Shown here piece by piece: positions 7,643 to 16,636 of a stretch of DNA of 64,000 nucleotides. Every line of letters starts with the position of its first letter. Positions within the stretch are counted from its first letter, which is position 1. Below the pieces are notes generated by a model that was not told the origin of the DNA, made no database searches, and worked only from the letters and a program-made list of their open reading frames with translations. Origin of the DNA: Shewanella sp. AS1 (lineage in GTDB: Bacteria > Pseudomonadota > Gammaproteobacteria > Enterobacterales > Shewanellaceae); the NCBI RefSeq assembly GCF_021412565.1, contig NZ_JAKCLJ010000005.1:182588-246587 (forward strand), given 5' to 3'. The position numbers were made by a program, and so were the translations under genes.

Positions 7643-8317
7643 ATGAAGAGACACAGGACAAGCTGGTTATCTCTGCTCAGTCTGCCGTTTATCTTAATAG
7701 GTTCTGTGACGGCCGATGATAACTTGATTCAGGCAGGGGAGCAGCAGGCTAGGGTGTGTATGGCCTGTCATCAGTTTGAGCCAGGCGGTGTTACGTTAGT
7801 CGGCCCTCCTTTGTGGGGGCTGGCAGAGCGTGATATCGCCAGCGTAGAGGGTTTTAGTTACAGTGACGGACTCAAGCAGCATCTGGGACGCTGGACTGGC
7901 GACAAACTGGATGGTTTTTTGGCATCGCCCAGCGAGTTTGCTCCCGGTACTAAGATGGTCTATCTCGGGGTGAAGGATGCTGGCGCCCGAGCGGCCATTA
8001 TCGCCTGGCTGGCAACTAAGAATCCTTCGCCGCCAAACTGGCAAACTGATGTTGCAGACGTGGCTGCAGACAAGGCTGAGAGTACGTCGATCAAATCCCC
8101 AGGCGATGGCATTTTAGCGCCAGGGGAGAACATGGCGTTGGTCGCGTCCGTTTGCTCTGCTTGCCACTCGCTATATCTGGTCACACAGCAAGGCTTGAGT
8201 CGACAAAGGTGGGAGCATACGCTCGAGTGGATGGTAGAAGAGCAGGGCATGACTGAACTAACCCCTGAGGAGCATGAGGCGGTGCTCACTTACCTTGCGA
8301 CCAACTATGGCCCTTGA
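7643..8317 (+). CDS. Dihaem cytochrome c, partner of the molybdoenzyme
   Basis: A 224-residue exported protein with a Sec signal (about residues 1-24, ending SVTA-DD) and two c-type haem sites: CMACH at 39-43 and CSACH at 171-175. The first domain is a normal class I cytochrome c with GPPLWG after the haem. The second, from about residue 155 on, has the WMVEEQGMTELTPEEHEAVLTYLA pattern seen in sulfite dehydrogenase and SoxD-type cytochromes. It starts six bases after the molybdoenzyme stop codon and so is co-translated. It probably accepts electrons from the Mo centre and hands them to the periplasmic cytochrome pool. SorB is usually monohaem and SoxD dihaem, so the exact subfamily stays open. 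Confidence 0.85.
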   Translation: MKRHRTSWLSLLSLPFILIGSVTADDNLIQAGEQQARVCMACHQFEPGGVTLVGPPLWGLAERDIASVEGFSYSDGLKQHLGRWTGDKLDGFLASPSEFAPGTKMVYLGVKDAGARAAIIAWLATKNPSPPNWQTDVADVAADKAESTSIKSPGDGILAPGENMALVASVCSACHSLYLVTQQGLSRQRWEHTLEWMVEEQGMTELTPEEHEAVLTYLATNYGP

Positions 8318-8341
8318 ACAGAGGCCTCGCTAGTTCCAACC

Positions 8342-8381
8342 AAAAAGGCTGGTCTGTTATGGACTGGCCTTTTGTTTTTTT
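8342..8381 (+). terminator. Terminator after the molybdoenzyme operon
   Basis: AAAGGCTGGTC pairs with GACTGGCCTTT (two G-T pairs) around a 7-nt loop and is followed by a T-rich tail. Confidence 0.8.
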
Positions 8382-8639
8382 GGTGAATATCACAGTATCA
8401 AGCCATGCCTTAATTTATTAACATCTCTCCCTGTTAATACTGTTCCTCAAGATGTAACTCTGTGAGTTTTATAGTGATTTATCTTGCTTGGATTTAATGT
8501 AACCCTTTGTTTGTGTGTAGCATTTTGTAGCAAATGCGGCCGGTGAATTGACGCTGTTGCCTTGTGAGGTGATTATTTGCGACGTTTCAAAATTGTTACC
8601 AAAAGGTAACGATTTCGCAAAGATCACTAAGGACAGAAA

Positions 8640-11600
8640 ATGCTTAAACTCAATAGAGTCGCAACTATGGTTGCCGCTGCCTTATATGTAGGCGGCTCGA
8701 TGGCTGCGGCAGATGCGATAAATGCGGGAGTCGACAGTTCACAATGGACGACGGCGCCAGCAGACTATGCTCCACAACCGATTCAACCCGAGCAATATAC
8801 TTGGGAGAATCAGGTCAATAAGACCATTAGAAAACAGCGCTCAGTGTTTACGCCTGAAGATGATGTCACTGGCGTTAACAAGTACATCATTCAGTTAAGC
8901 GATGCGCCTGTCTCTACCTATAGCGGTGGCGTTAGCGGTTTAGCGTCGACTCAGCAAACGGTGTCTAAGGCGCGTATCTCTAAGGCGCCATTAAATCTGA
9001 ACCAGCCGCAAATTCAGGCCTATAGCAGCTACCTTGCACAAAAACGTGCCAACGTGGTTTCTCAAGCGCAAGCACTGCAAGGTTTAGATGTTCAGGTGGG
9101 CCGTGAGTTCTCGGTCGCTCTGAACGGTTTTGTGACTGAGCTGACCCAAGAGCAAGCTGCCAAGCTTGCCAAGGTTCCTGGTGTTAAGCGTATTACCCGT
9201 GAAAAAATTTACGAGCTAAAAACCTTCAGCACGCCAGAGCAAACCGGTGCCACCAGTGTTTGGACTGGTAGCGCGTTAAATAGCTCAAACAAGGGTGAAG
9301 GTATGGTTGTCGGTATTATCGATACCGGTATCAACACAGACCATCCTTCATTTGCTGCCGTAGGTGGTGATGGCTATCAACACACTAATCCATTAGGAAC
9401 TGGCTACTTAGGTGACTGCGCCGATTCGCCTGAATATTGTAACGATAAGCTGATCGGGGTTTATTCGTACCCTGAAATCACTCAGGCTTATAGTGATCCA
9501 GTATTTAGCGAAAGTCGTCCAGCCATAGGTGAAGACTATAACAATCACGGCTCTCACGTCGCGGGAACCGTTGCGGGTAACGTATTGACGGACGTCGCTC
9601 ACGTTATTTCTGAAAACACCCCAGATGGTAAAGGGATTGAAACCGGTTTGGTATTGCCACAGGTTTCAGGTATGGCACCGCACGCTAACATCATCGCGTA
9701 TCAGGTATGTTGGCCTGGTGGATCGGGCGATCCATACGCAGGTTGTCCGACTTCTGCGATCCTTGCCGCGGTTGAGCAATCGGCTATCGATAATGTGGAT
9801 GTGATCAACGCATCTCTAGGTGGACTTGAAGAAGATCCTTGGCTGGAGCCAATCGAGCAGGCCTTCTATAACGCAGCCGCTTCAGGCGTATTCGTCGCGG
9901 TAGCAGCAGGTAACTCAGGTCCTTACCTACAATCGGCGGATCACTCATCGCCTTGGGTAACCACAGTGGCAGCACATACTGCCGATCAGATTGTGACGTT
10001 TGCCGACAATGGTGTTGAGCAGATGTCAGGTGGTGACACTGAGGTACCAGCGGACATCATAGGCGCGAGTAAGTCGTTTAAGTCTGCCTCTGGCATGATT
10101 GTCGATGCGACTAATTTTGCTAACCCGAATGAGAGTTACGCACCAAACATTAAGAACTGTGATAATCCATTCCCAGCGGGCACGTTTGATTTAGCTGATG
10201 ATCCAGCCACCGTTGATATCGACGAGAGTCAGCAGGATGTGATCGTTATCTGTAACCGCAGTTCAAGACCGCTACTTTTTAAGGCGGATAACGTTAAGGC
10301 GGGTGGCGCAGAAGGCGTGATCATCACTAACCAGTATTCATTCCAAGATACTAATATCCCAGGTATTCCTTATTCAATTCCTGGCACCTTAATAGGTTTC
10401 GATGATGGTAAAGCGTTACGTACTTGGGTGAACTCAGGTACAGGTCACATGGGGACTCTGACGGCGAGCGCTGGTGAAATCACCGATGTAGATAAAGAGC
10501 GCGTTGCCAATTTCTCTGGCCGTGGTCCATCTTATTTTGGTATCGATACTCTGTTCGTTGATATTGCAGCACCTGGCGTGGATATCTTCGCGGCGGCATC
10601 TGACGATCAACCTTTCACCAGCAACCCTTATTCTGGTGAGTGGGCGACGCTGTCTGGTACTTCGATGGCAAGTCCTCATGTTGCAGGGGCTGCGGCATTG
10701 CTGCGTCAATCTCATCCATATTGGACGCCAATGGAAGTTCAGTCGGCGTTGATGATGACGGCTTCAAAAACCTTAACTAACGCAGGATTCCTGGATAACT
10801 ACAGCGATTATGATGAGATCACCGGTTTACATGATGCGGGTGCGGGTCGTATGCATGTTGAGTTGGCAGATAAAGTCGGTCTAGTGCTTGATGAGTCTAT
10901 CGAAAACATGGGTGCCGCTAACCCGAGTTTGGGTGGTCATCCGAAGAATCTGAACACCGCTTACATGGTCGATAACGACTGTCCACATGAGTGTTCATTT
11001 GTTCGTACCTTTAAGGCGACGGAAGATGCCAGCTGGACTATTGATACCGAAACCATGATTGGTAACTTCGATATTTCAGTGCAACCAACAAGCTTTAGCT
11101 TGAAGAAAGGTGAAACTCAATCGTTAGTGATCACCGCTAAGGCAGCACAAAATGTCTCGGCTACTATCTATCAAGATTTAATTGGTAACCAAGGTCTAAT
11201 CAGACTGGTTTCGGATATCCCGAGCTCACCTGTACTTGAACTACCAGTTTGGACTTATAACGGTGATTCGGGTCTACCAGAGTACCTGAAGATCAATGCT
11301 CACCGCACCTCATCGACCTTGAACGTTGGACCGTTCAATACGGCTGAGATCACTGATTTTACGGCACGTAGCTACGGTATGGTGAAAGGTACCGATGAAA
11401 CGGTTCATCTGTATACCGATGTGACAGGTAGCGATCCGTTCGATCTACTCGATGGTGAAGAGGGTGAGGGCCAATATAACCCTAACCATGTTCAGTGGAC
11501 CGAGGTTCCTGAAGGTACTAAGTTACTAGCTGGAAGTGTCGTTGGTGATGAGTTTGAGCGTGTGCTGGTATTCATGGGGCAAGACAGTGATGGTGATGGT

Positions 11601-13685
11601 TTGCCGTCAATGGATGAAACCCTATGTATGTCTACCACTTACAGCATTGCTAACTTCTGTACTATTACCGATCCGCAAGCTGGTCGTTACTTCACCGTCT
11701 ATATGAACCTGGCCACCATCTCTTATGGTGAAGAGGATATGGGCCGTGATATCACTATCTCAACCGCTTTGGTGACCGAAGATAACGCGAACTTAACTGT
11801 GAGCGCACCTTCACAAATCCCAGGTTACTCAGAGTACCAGCTAGAGATGGCTTATAACCTACCTGAGATGCAAGTAGGCGATACTTACTTCGGTGGTTTC
11901 GATATCGGTTCTAACGCCAATGATGCAGGTAACTTAGGTTTTGTCCCTGTGATCATCAATCAGATCGATCAGGATGTTAACTTCAGTGTTAATAAGCAAA
12001 ATGCTAAGCCTGGTGATGTTCTTGAATTCGAAATCAGCGTCATTGCTAACAACGAAGACAGTGCTCGTGACTTTGCGTTAAATGCTAATTTCCCTGAAGG
12101 TATTCAGATCATTCCTGACAGTGTTATGGCATCTCATGCAACGCCTGGTGTGCCGGTATTAGAAGCTAACAGCCTGTCTCTGGAAGGGGTTCAGCAAACC
12201 ACTAAAGATGTGGTGCGCAACTATACGATCACCAATAACCAAAATGATCCTATGTGTTCATTGACGGCGGCTAATTCTCCTTCTCCTGGTTATCTTGAAC
12301 TCAAAGAAGGCCTAGGTTGGAGAACCTTAGAAGGCGTCGAAGGTGATTACCTTAATTACTTCGAATATAAGCTAAGCGATCTGATGAATACCTCTGCGGA
12401 CATTAGCTTCCCGTTCTTCAACAAATACCATGTTGATACAGTGAGATTGAGTCCAGCGGGTCTTATCAGCTTTAACTCGGCGCGTCGTATTCCTTCGTTC
12501 CATGTTGAGTTCCCACGAGCGCATAACATGGTACCTGAGTACGTGATCGCACCATATTGGGTGGGTGATAACACTATTCCTGAACGCTTTGATGGCGGAT
12601 ATGGTCAATATCATCTTAATGCGGGTATTACCCCAACTTATACTCAGTCACGTGAGTGGTTAGTGCTTGAGTGGGATAACGTTGAGCGTACCAGTACTCC
12701 TGGTCAACTGGTGGACTTTGAGATGTTCTTGCGTATGAACATCAACTATGAGCCAGGTAAGTACGAGATGCTGTTTGCCTACGACAACCTACAGATGGTT
12801 GACTCTCAAGGTACGATAGGCTTTAAGGCTGCCGATGGCCGTATCATTGTCGATGGTGATATGCCTATCGATCTGAACTTAGGTGATTCTGTTGCTTACG
12901 ATAACCTTGGTGATGTGCTAAGCGATAAGTATGTGGTTTGTATGGACTACACCGGTCCTGAGCAGTCACAGTTCAACGTTAAGTTTAACGCGTATGTTTC
13001 TGAAAAGGCTGCTGGCACCACGCAAACACTTGTGGTTGAAAACCACCTAGTGGGTTCAGATGTAGAGCAGCTTGAACTGCAAGTGGAAGTGACTGGTAAC
13101 ATTGTTATCGCTGAAATTGGCAATATCTTTACCGAAGAGAACGAAGAAGTGAGCTTTGAAGTTTACTACTCTGATGAAAATCAGGTGAGTAACATCATCG
13201 AAGTGACCGGTGACAACTTCTCTGCTGAAATTGACGGTAATACTTCAGGTAGCAAAGTTACTCTGACACCGAAGAAACACTTTAACGGTGAAACTGAGGT
13301 GACTGTGACTGTACGTGATTCGGTAAATTCTGGTGATGCGACTTCAACCAGCTTCAAGCTGATCGTCGGTTCTGATGGTATCGAACTGGGTTGTATCGAT
13401 GCCGATGCCACTAACTTCGACCCATTTGCCAATACGGACGATGGTAGCTGTGAGTTTGTTACCGAGACCGAAGAAGAGGCTGAGGTAGAAGAGGGCGAAG
13501 TCGAAGAGCAGATTGAAGTTGAAGAAGAGACTGAAACCGAAACTGAAACTGAAGTTGGCACTGGCTCAGAAACTGAAGTTGAAGCCGAGGCTGAGGAAGA
13601 AGAGAGCAACTCAGGTGGTGCATTGGGTTGGTTGCTACTGACTCTGGTGCCATTGGCAATCAGACGTAAACGTAATATCCACTAA
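8640..13685 (+). CDS. Large subtilisin-like (S8) protease with GlyGly-CTERM anchor
   Basis: A 1681-residue exported protease. Order: signal peptide (1-24), inhibitor I9-type propeptide (about 80-190), S8 catalytic domain with Asp228 (IIDTGI), His303 (NNHGSHVAG) and Ser675 (SGTSMASPHVAGAA), interrupted by a PA insertion (about 490-600). Then come beta-sandwich repeats, a cadherin-like domain (about 1490-1580), a small Cys-framed motif C1585 to C1604 (pattern GC-D-A-NFDP-A-DDGSC), a Glu/Thr-rich linker, and a C-terminal GG, hydrophobic helix and RRKR tail (1659-1681). The last part is the GlyGly-CTERM signal cut by rhombosortase in organisms that move proteases to the surface through type II secretion. 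It is monocistronic with its own terminator. Likely a role in extracellular protein breakdown. Confidence 0.92.
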   Translation: MLKLNRVATMVAAALYVGGSMAAADAINAGVDSSQWTTAPADYAPQPIQPEQYTWENQVNKTIRKQRSVFTPEDDVTGVNKYIIQLSDAPVSTYSGGVSGLASTQQTVSKARISKAPLNLNQPQIQAYSSYLAQKRANVVSQAQALQGLDVQVGREFSVALNGFVTELTQEQAAKLAKVPGVKRITREKIYELKTFSTPEQTGATSVWTGSALNSSNKGEGMVVGIIDTGINTDHPSFAAVGGDGYQHTNPLGTGYLGDCADSPEYCNDKLIGVYSYPEITQAYSDPVFSESRPAIGEDYNNHGSHVAGTVAGNVLTDVAHVISENTPDGKGIETGLVLPQVSGMAPHANIIAYQVCWPGGSGDPYAGCPTSAILAAVEQSAIDNVDVINASLGGLEEDPWLEPIEQAFYNAAASGVFVAVAAGNSGPYLQSADHSSPWVTTVAAHTADQIVTFADNGVEQMSGGDTEVPADIIGASKSFKSASGMIVDATNFANPNESYAPNIKNCDNPFPAGTFDLADDPATVDIDESQQDVIVICNRSSRPLLFKADNVKAGGAEGVIITNQYSFQDTNIPGIPYSIPGTLIGFDDGKALRTWVNSGTGHMGTLTASAGEITDVDKERVANFSGRGPSYFGIDTLFVDIAAPGVDIFAAASDDQPFTSNPYSGEWATLSGTSMASPHVAGAAALLRQSHPYWTPMEVQSALMMTASKTLTNAGFLDNYSDYDEITGLHDAGAGRMHVELADKVGLVLDESIENMGAANPSLGGHPKNLNTAYMVDNDCPHECSFVRTFKATEDASWTIDTETMIGNFDISVQPTSFSLKKGETQSLVITAKAAQNVSATIYQDLIGNQGLIRLVSDIPSSPVLELPVWTYNGDSGLPEYLKINAHRTSSTLNVGPFNTAEITDFTARSYGMVKGTDETVHLYTDVTGSDPFDLLDGEEGEGQYNPNHVQWTEVPEGTKLLAGSVVGDEFERVLVFMGQDSDGDGLPSMDETLCMSTTYSIANFCTITDPQAGRYFTVYMNLATISYGEEDMGRDITISTALVTEDNANLTVSAPSQIPGYSEYQLEMAYNLPEMQVGDTYFGGFDIGSNANDAGNLGFVPVIINQIDQDVNFSVNKQNAKPGDVLEFEISVIANNEDSARDFALNANFPEGIQIIPDSVMASHATPGVPVLEANSLSLEGVQQTTKDVVRNYTITNNQNDPMCSLTAANSPSPGYLELKEGLGWRTLEGVEGDYLNYFEYKLSDLMNTSADISFPFFNKYHVDTVRLSPAGLISFNSARRIPSFHVEFPRAHNMVPEYVIAPYWVGDNTIPERFDGGYGQYHLNAGITPTYTQSREWLVLEWDNVERTSTPGQLVDFEMFLRMNINYEPGKYEMLFAYDNLQMVDSQGTIGFKAADGRIIVDGDMPIDLNLGDSVAYDNLGDVLSDKYVVCMDYTGPEQSQFNVKFNAYVSEKAAGTTQTLVVENHLVGSDVEQLELQVEVTGNIVIAEIGNIFTEENEEVSFEVYYSDENQVSNIIEVTGDNFSAEIDGNTSGSKVTLTPKKHFNGETEVTVTVRDSVNSGDATSTSFKLIVGSDGIELGCIDADATNFDPFANTDDGSCEFVTETEEEAEVEEGEVEEQIEVEEETETETETEVGTGSETEVEAEAEEEESNSGGALGWLLLTLVPLAIRRKRNIH

Positions 13686-13760
13686 GTAAAGGTGTCGCTT
13701 AACTCGCCTAGGTCGCCGTCATTTCGACCTTAGGCTGAGATTAAGTTCACGCTCAGATAA

Positions 13761-13792
13761 AAGTCCCAGTGAAATATCACTGGGATTTTTTT
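13761..13792 (+). terminator. Terminator of the subtilase gene
   Basis: TCCCAGTGA pairs perfectly with TCACTGGGA over an AATA loop, followed by seven T. Confidence 0.9.
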
Positions 13793-14007
13793 ATGTCACT
13801 CTTTTATTTCACTCGAAAATGACCCGACACAGAGCGGCTTTTGGGCAGTCAAAAGCAGGAGGCGAAACTGGCACTGAGTCGGCCGCGCAAGTGAGCCGGA
13901 TCAATGGGGAAGTCAAAATTTGATCTCGGTTAATAAAAATAAGATTAATTCTCATTTGACTTTTCATCGTTAAAAAAGGCAGGTACAATCGTGACAATTA
14001 AAAATAA

Positions 14008-14022
14008 TGAGAACCATTCTCA
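14008..14022. promoter_or_regulatory. Fur box of the siderophore receptor
   Basis: TGAGAACCATTCTCA is a near-perfect 7-1-7 palindrome of the Fur class (compare TGATAATNATTATCA). A further half-site ATTCTCA lies at 13948-13954. Binding of Fe-Fur here would shut off the receptor gene when iron is plentiful. Confidence 0.75.
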
Positions 14023-14057
14023 ACTGTTCTCAGATGCTCAACGATTCTCAGGGGATT

Positions 14058-16160
14058 ATGAATATGGTCGTTACACGTCCAACACCACTCGGTCAGTCTA
14101 TTCGTCATGCACTTAGCCTAAGCCTGCTGCCTCTCTCATTTGCCCTAACGGCTCATGCTATGGCCGAAGAGGCCACGGCTGAAAGCGAAGCGATGGAAAC
14201 CATAGTGGTGAGTGCCTCGGCATTAAAGCAGTCAGCGCCCATGGCGGAGACGGCTCAGTCTGTAGACATTATCGACAGCAGTGAACTGCAGATGCGAGAT
14301 GTGCAAAAATTGGATGAGACCTTCCGTTACAGTGCGGGTTTTACTTCTCCCTATGGCGCCGATAACGATGCCGACTGGATGTACATTCGTGGCTTTGAAC
14401 CTAGCGTGTTGTTAGACGGTAACCGCCTGTATAAAGAGGGGTTCTTTGCTTGGACAGTCGAGCCCTATGCCCTGGAGCGTGTTGAGCTTATCAAGGGCGC
14501 CTCTTCTGTGCTCTATGGTGATTCCATGCCTGGCGGTTTAGTGAACGCAGTGCAGAAAAAGCCAACCGATAATCCCCAAGGCAATGTCAGCCTCTCTGGC
14601 GGCAATAAAGGTTATGCCGGTATCGCGGCAGACTATTCTGGCTGGGCCAATGATGAGGGCAGTCAGCGTTACCGTCTGGTGATGATGGCCGATCAAAAAG
14701 AGGGTGAGCTGGATGGCACAGAATATGACCGTGTTTACCTTGCGCCTAGTTATGCCATCGATTTTAATGACGATACTTCGCTGACGCTGCTTGGCAGCTT
14801 CCTGAAAGATGAAGGGGTACCGCAAAATGGCTTCTTCCCCATGTATGGTACTCGTTACGCCTTGCCTAACGGCGAGACAATCGATCCGACCACTAACTAT
14901 GGTGAGCCGGGCGATGATGAGTTTGATAAGACACAATTCTCCTTAGGTTATCAGCTACGCCATTATCTGAACGATACCTGGACACTGAAACAGAATGCCA
15001 ACTACGCCCATACAGATCTGTATCTGCGTAGTACTTCTGCCTATGGTTCGCCCTGGGACCCGTCGGCAGATCACTATACCCTGAACCGCTACACACTCAT
15101 CAACGATGGAACAGTTGACAGTTTTACCTTAGACAATAACGCTACGGCCGAGTGGGATAGTGCAGACTTTGAATACCGTTTCCTTGTGGGGGCGGATATC
15201 CAGCACCATGTGAATGAATTTAAAGGCAATGGCAGCGGTGCCTGGGTGGGCAGTGTCGATGCACTCAACCCGACTTACGGCAATGTGCCTGTGTTGACCT
15301 TGTATGATAATGAGATCACTAAGCAGCAGTTGGGTGTCTACTCCCAGTTCAACACTAAGTGGCAGGACAGCTGGATAGCCAATATCGGGGCTCGTTATGA
15401 CTGGTTCGAAGTGGAGAATCAGGGGCTGTATCAGGATGCTATCGACGACAGCCAGCTGTCACTGAACGCCAGCCTGATGTATCAAGCAGATAACGGCATG
15501 TCACCCTATGTCAGCTACTCAGAGTCTTTCTATGTGATGAGCAGCTTAGATTACATCACCAATAAGCTCTATAAGCCGGTAGAAAGCAGCCAGTATGAGG
15601 TCGGGGTCAAGTATGAACCTGAGTGGATGAATGGTTACATTAACCTGGCCTGGTTCGATCTGGAGCAACAAAATGCTACCTCAAGTGCTATCGACAGCAA
15701 TGGCGCCCTGACCAGTAGCCAAACCGATAAGGTTTCGACTCAAGGGATGGAGTTTGAAGGTAAGGTGCAGGCAAGCGAAAATTTAAGCTTCACCGCCAGC
15801 TACACTTATCTCGATGCCCGCACAGGTGCCAACGAGGTACGCAAGTCCATGGTGCCGCATCATTTGGCAAGCGGTTGGGTGCATTATGATCTGACGGGCT
15901 TAGGGATTGAGGGGTTAACCCTGGGCGCGGGTGTGCGTTATACCGGCACCAGTGTCGATAACCTCTATTTTATCAATGATAAAGTACCGGCCTATACCCT
16001 GTTCGATGCCATGGCAAGTTATGCCTTTACCGATAAGCTGAGTCTGCAGCTTAACCTGAACAATCTGGCAGATAAGGAATATCTCACCGGATGTGACTAT
16101 GGTATCTGCTACTATGGCGAGTCACGCCGCATCAGCGCGAACCTTAGCTATAACTGGTAA
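14058..16160 (+). CDS. TonB-dependent ferri-siderophore receptor
   Basis: A 700-residue outer-membrane receptor: signal peptide (HALSLSLLPLSFALTAHAMA), TonB-box region METIVVSA, plug domain (SVDIIDSSELQMRDVQKLDETFRY, then VELIKGASSVLYGDSMPGGLVN), and a 22-strand barrel ending NLSYNW with the usual terminal aromatic residue. The plug and the R-R/G-F-E spacing fit the siderophore-receptor branch (FhuE/FoxA-like). An in-frame ATG at 14007 overlaps the Fur box, so the start at 14058 or 14064, behind AGGGG at 14050-14054, is more likely. An extracellular loop near the C terminus has paired cysteines (GCDYGICYYG). No siderophore biosynthesis genes are nearby, so it may take up foreign siderophores. 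Confidence 0.9.
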   Translation: MNMVVTRPTPLGQSIRHALSLSLLPLSFALTAHAMAEEATAESEAMETIVVSASALKQSAPMAETAQSVDIIDSSELQMRDVQKLDETFRYSAGFTSPYGADNDADWMYIRGFEPSVLLDGNRLYKEGFFAWTVEPYALERVELIKGASSVLYGDSMPGGLVNAVQKKPTDNPQGNVSLSGGNKGYAGIAADYSGWANDEGSQRYRLVMMADQKEGELDGTEYDRVYLAPSYAIDFNDDTSLTLLGSFLKDEGVPQNGFFPMYGTRYALPNGETIDPTTNYGEPGDDEFDKTQFSLGYQLRHYLNDTWTLKQNANYAHTDLYLRSTSAYGSPWDPSADHYTLNRYTLINDGTVDSFTLDNNATAEWDSADFEYRFLVGADIQHHVNEFKGNGSGAWVGSVDALNPTYGNVPVLTLYDNEITKQQLGVYSQFNTKWQDSWIANIGARYDWFEVENQGLYQDAIDDSQLSLNASLMYQADNGMSPYVSYSESFYVMSSLDYITNKLYKPVESSQYEVGVKYEPEWMNGYINLAWFDLEQQNATSSAIDSNGALTSSQTDKVSTQGMEFEGKVQASENLSFTASYTYLDARTGANEVRKSMVPHHLASGWVHYDLTGLGIEGLTLGAGVRYTGTSVDNLYFINDKVPAYTLFDAMASYAFTDKLSLQLNLNNLADKEYLTGCDYGICYYGESRRISANLSYNW

Positions 16161-16201
16161 CCCTTTATTGGATACTTGCGGGATAAGGGACATATCCAAA
16201 C

Positions 16202-16230
16202 AAAAAAGCGAATCATAGATTCGCTTTTTT
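16202..16230. terminator. Bidirectional terminator
   Basis: AAAAAAGCGAATC and its complement flank an ATAG loop with T runs on both strands. It serves the receptor gene on the plus strand and the DUF3297 gene on the minus strand. Confidence 0.85.
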
Positions 16231-16265
16231 ATTCAGGTTTTTGTCTATCGATTAGCGCTTATCGC

Positions 16266-16508
16266 TTAACGGTAGAAGGCTTCTACTGTGCCTTTGCGGG
16301 TAAGCAGTAGAGGTTGACCGCGACGATCTAACGACTTGGTTGAAACCTTGACCCAACCTTCGCTGATACAATACTCCTCGACATCGAAACGCTCTTTGCC
16401 GTTGAAGCGAATGCCGACATCGTGCTCGAAAATTTCAGCCACAAAGTGGGGGCTGCGTGGGTTCACCGAAAGACGATCCGGTAATGCTGGTGGTGTGGTG
16501 TCTGTCAT
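16266..16508 (-). CDS. DUF3297 family protein
   Basis: An 80-residue cytoplasmic protein. The text LPDRLSVNPRSPHFVAEIFEHDVGIRFNGKER, split by a short linker from VEEYCISEGW and ending KGTVEAFY, matches the small DUF3297 family of Proteobacteria as I remember it. No biochemical function is established. It is monocistronic between two terminators. Confidence 0.85.
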   Translation of the reverse strand: MTDTTPPALPDRLSVNPRSPHFVAEIFEHDVGIRFNGKERFDVEEYCISEGWVKVSTKSLDRRGQPLLLTRKGTVEAFYR

Positions 16509-16592
16509 AATACTTATCTGTTAGAAATAAATGCACTGACATTGTAGGCAATCGCAGATTTTTGCTCAAGGAGTTCTCATTCTGAGGGGCCC

Positions 16593-16620
16593 AGAAAAAA
16601 AGCGCCAACGGGCGCTTTTA
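16593..16620. terminator. Terminator, mainly for the minus-strand beta-oxidation operon
   Basis: AAAAGCGCC pairs with GGCGCTTTT over a short AACG loop, with A/T runs on both sides; it lies 17 bp past the stop of the dehydrogenase gene at 16637. Confidence 0.8.
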
Positions 16621-16636
16621 TGATCTTGATGCCAGC

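Noticed and set aside
13181..13609. 142-codon Ser/Val-rich frame on the minus strand
   Set aside because: Antisense shadow of the Glu/Thr-rich linker of the subtilase.
13956..13989. TTGACT and TACAAT as a promoter for the siderophore receptor
   Set aside because: The spacer would be 22 bp, too long for a sigma-70 promoter, so only the Fur box was kept.
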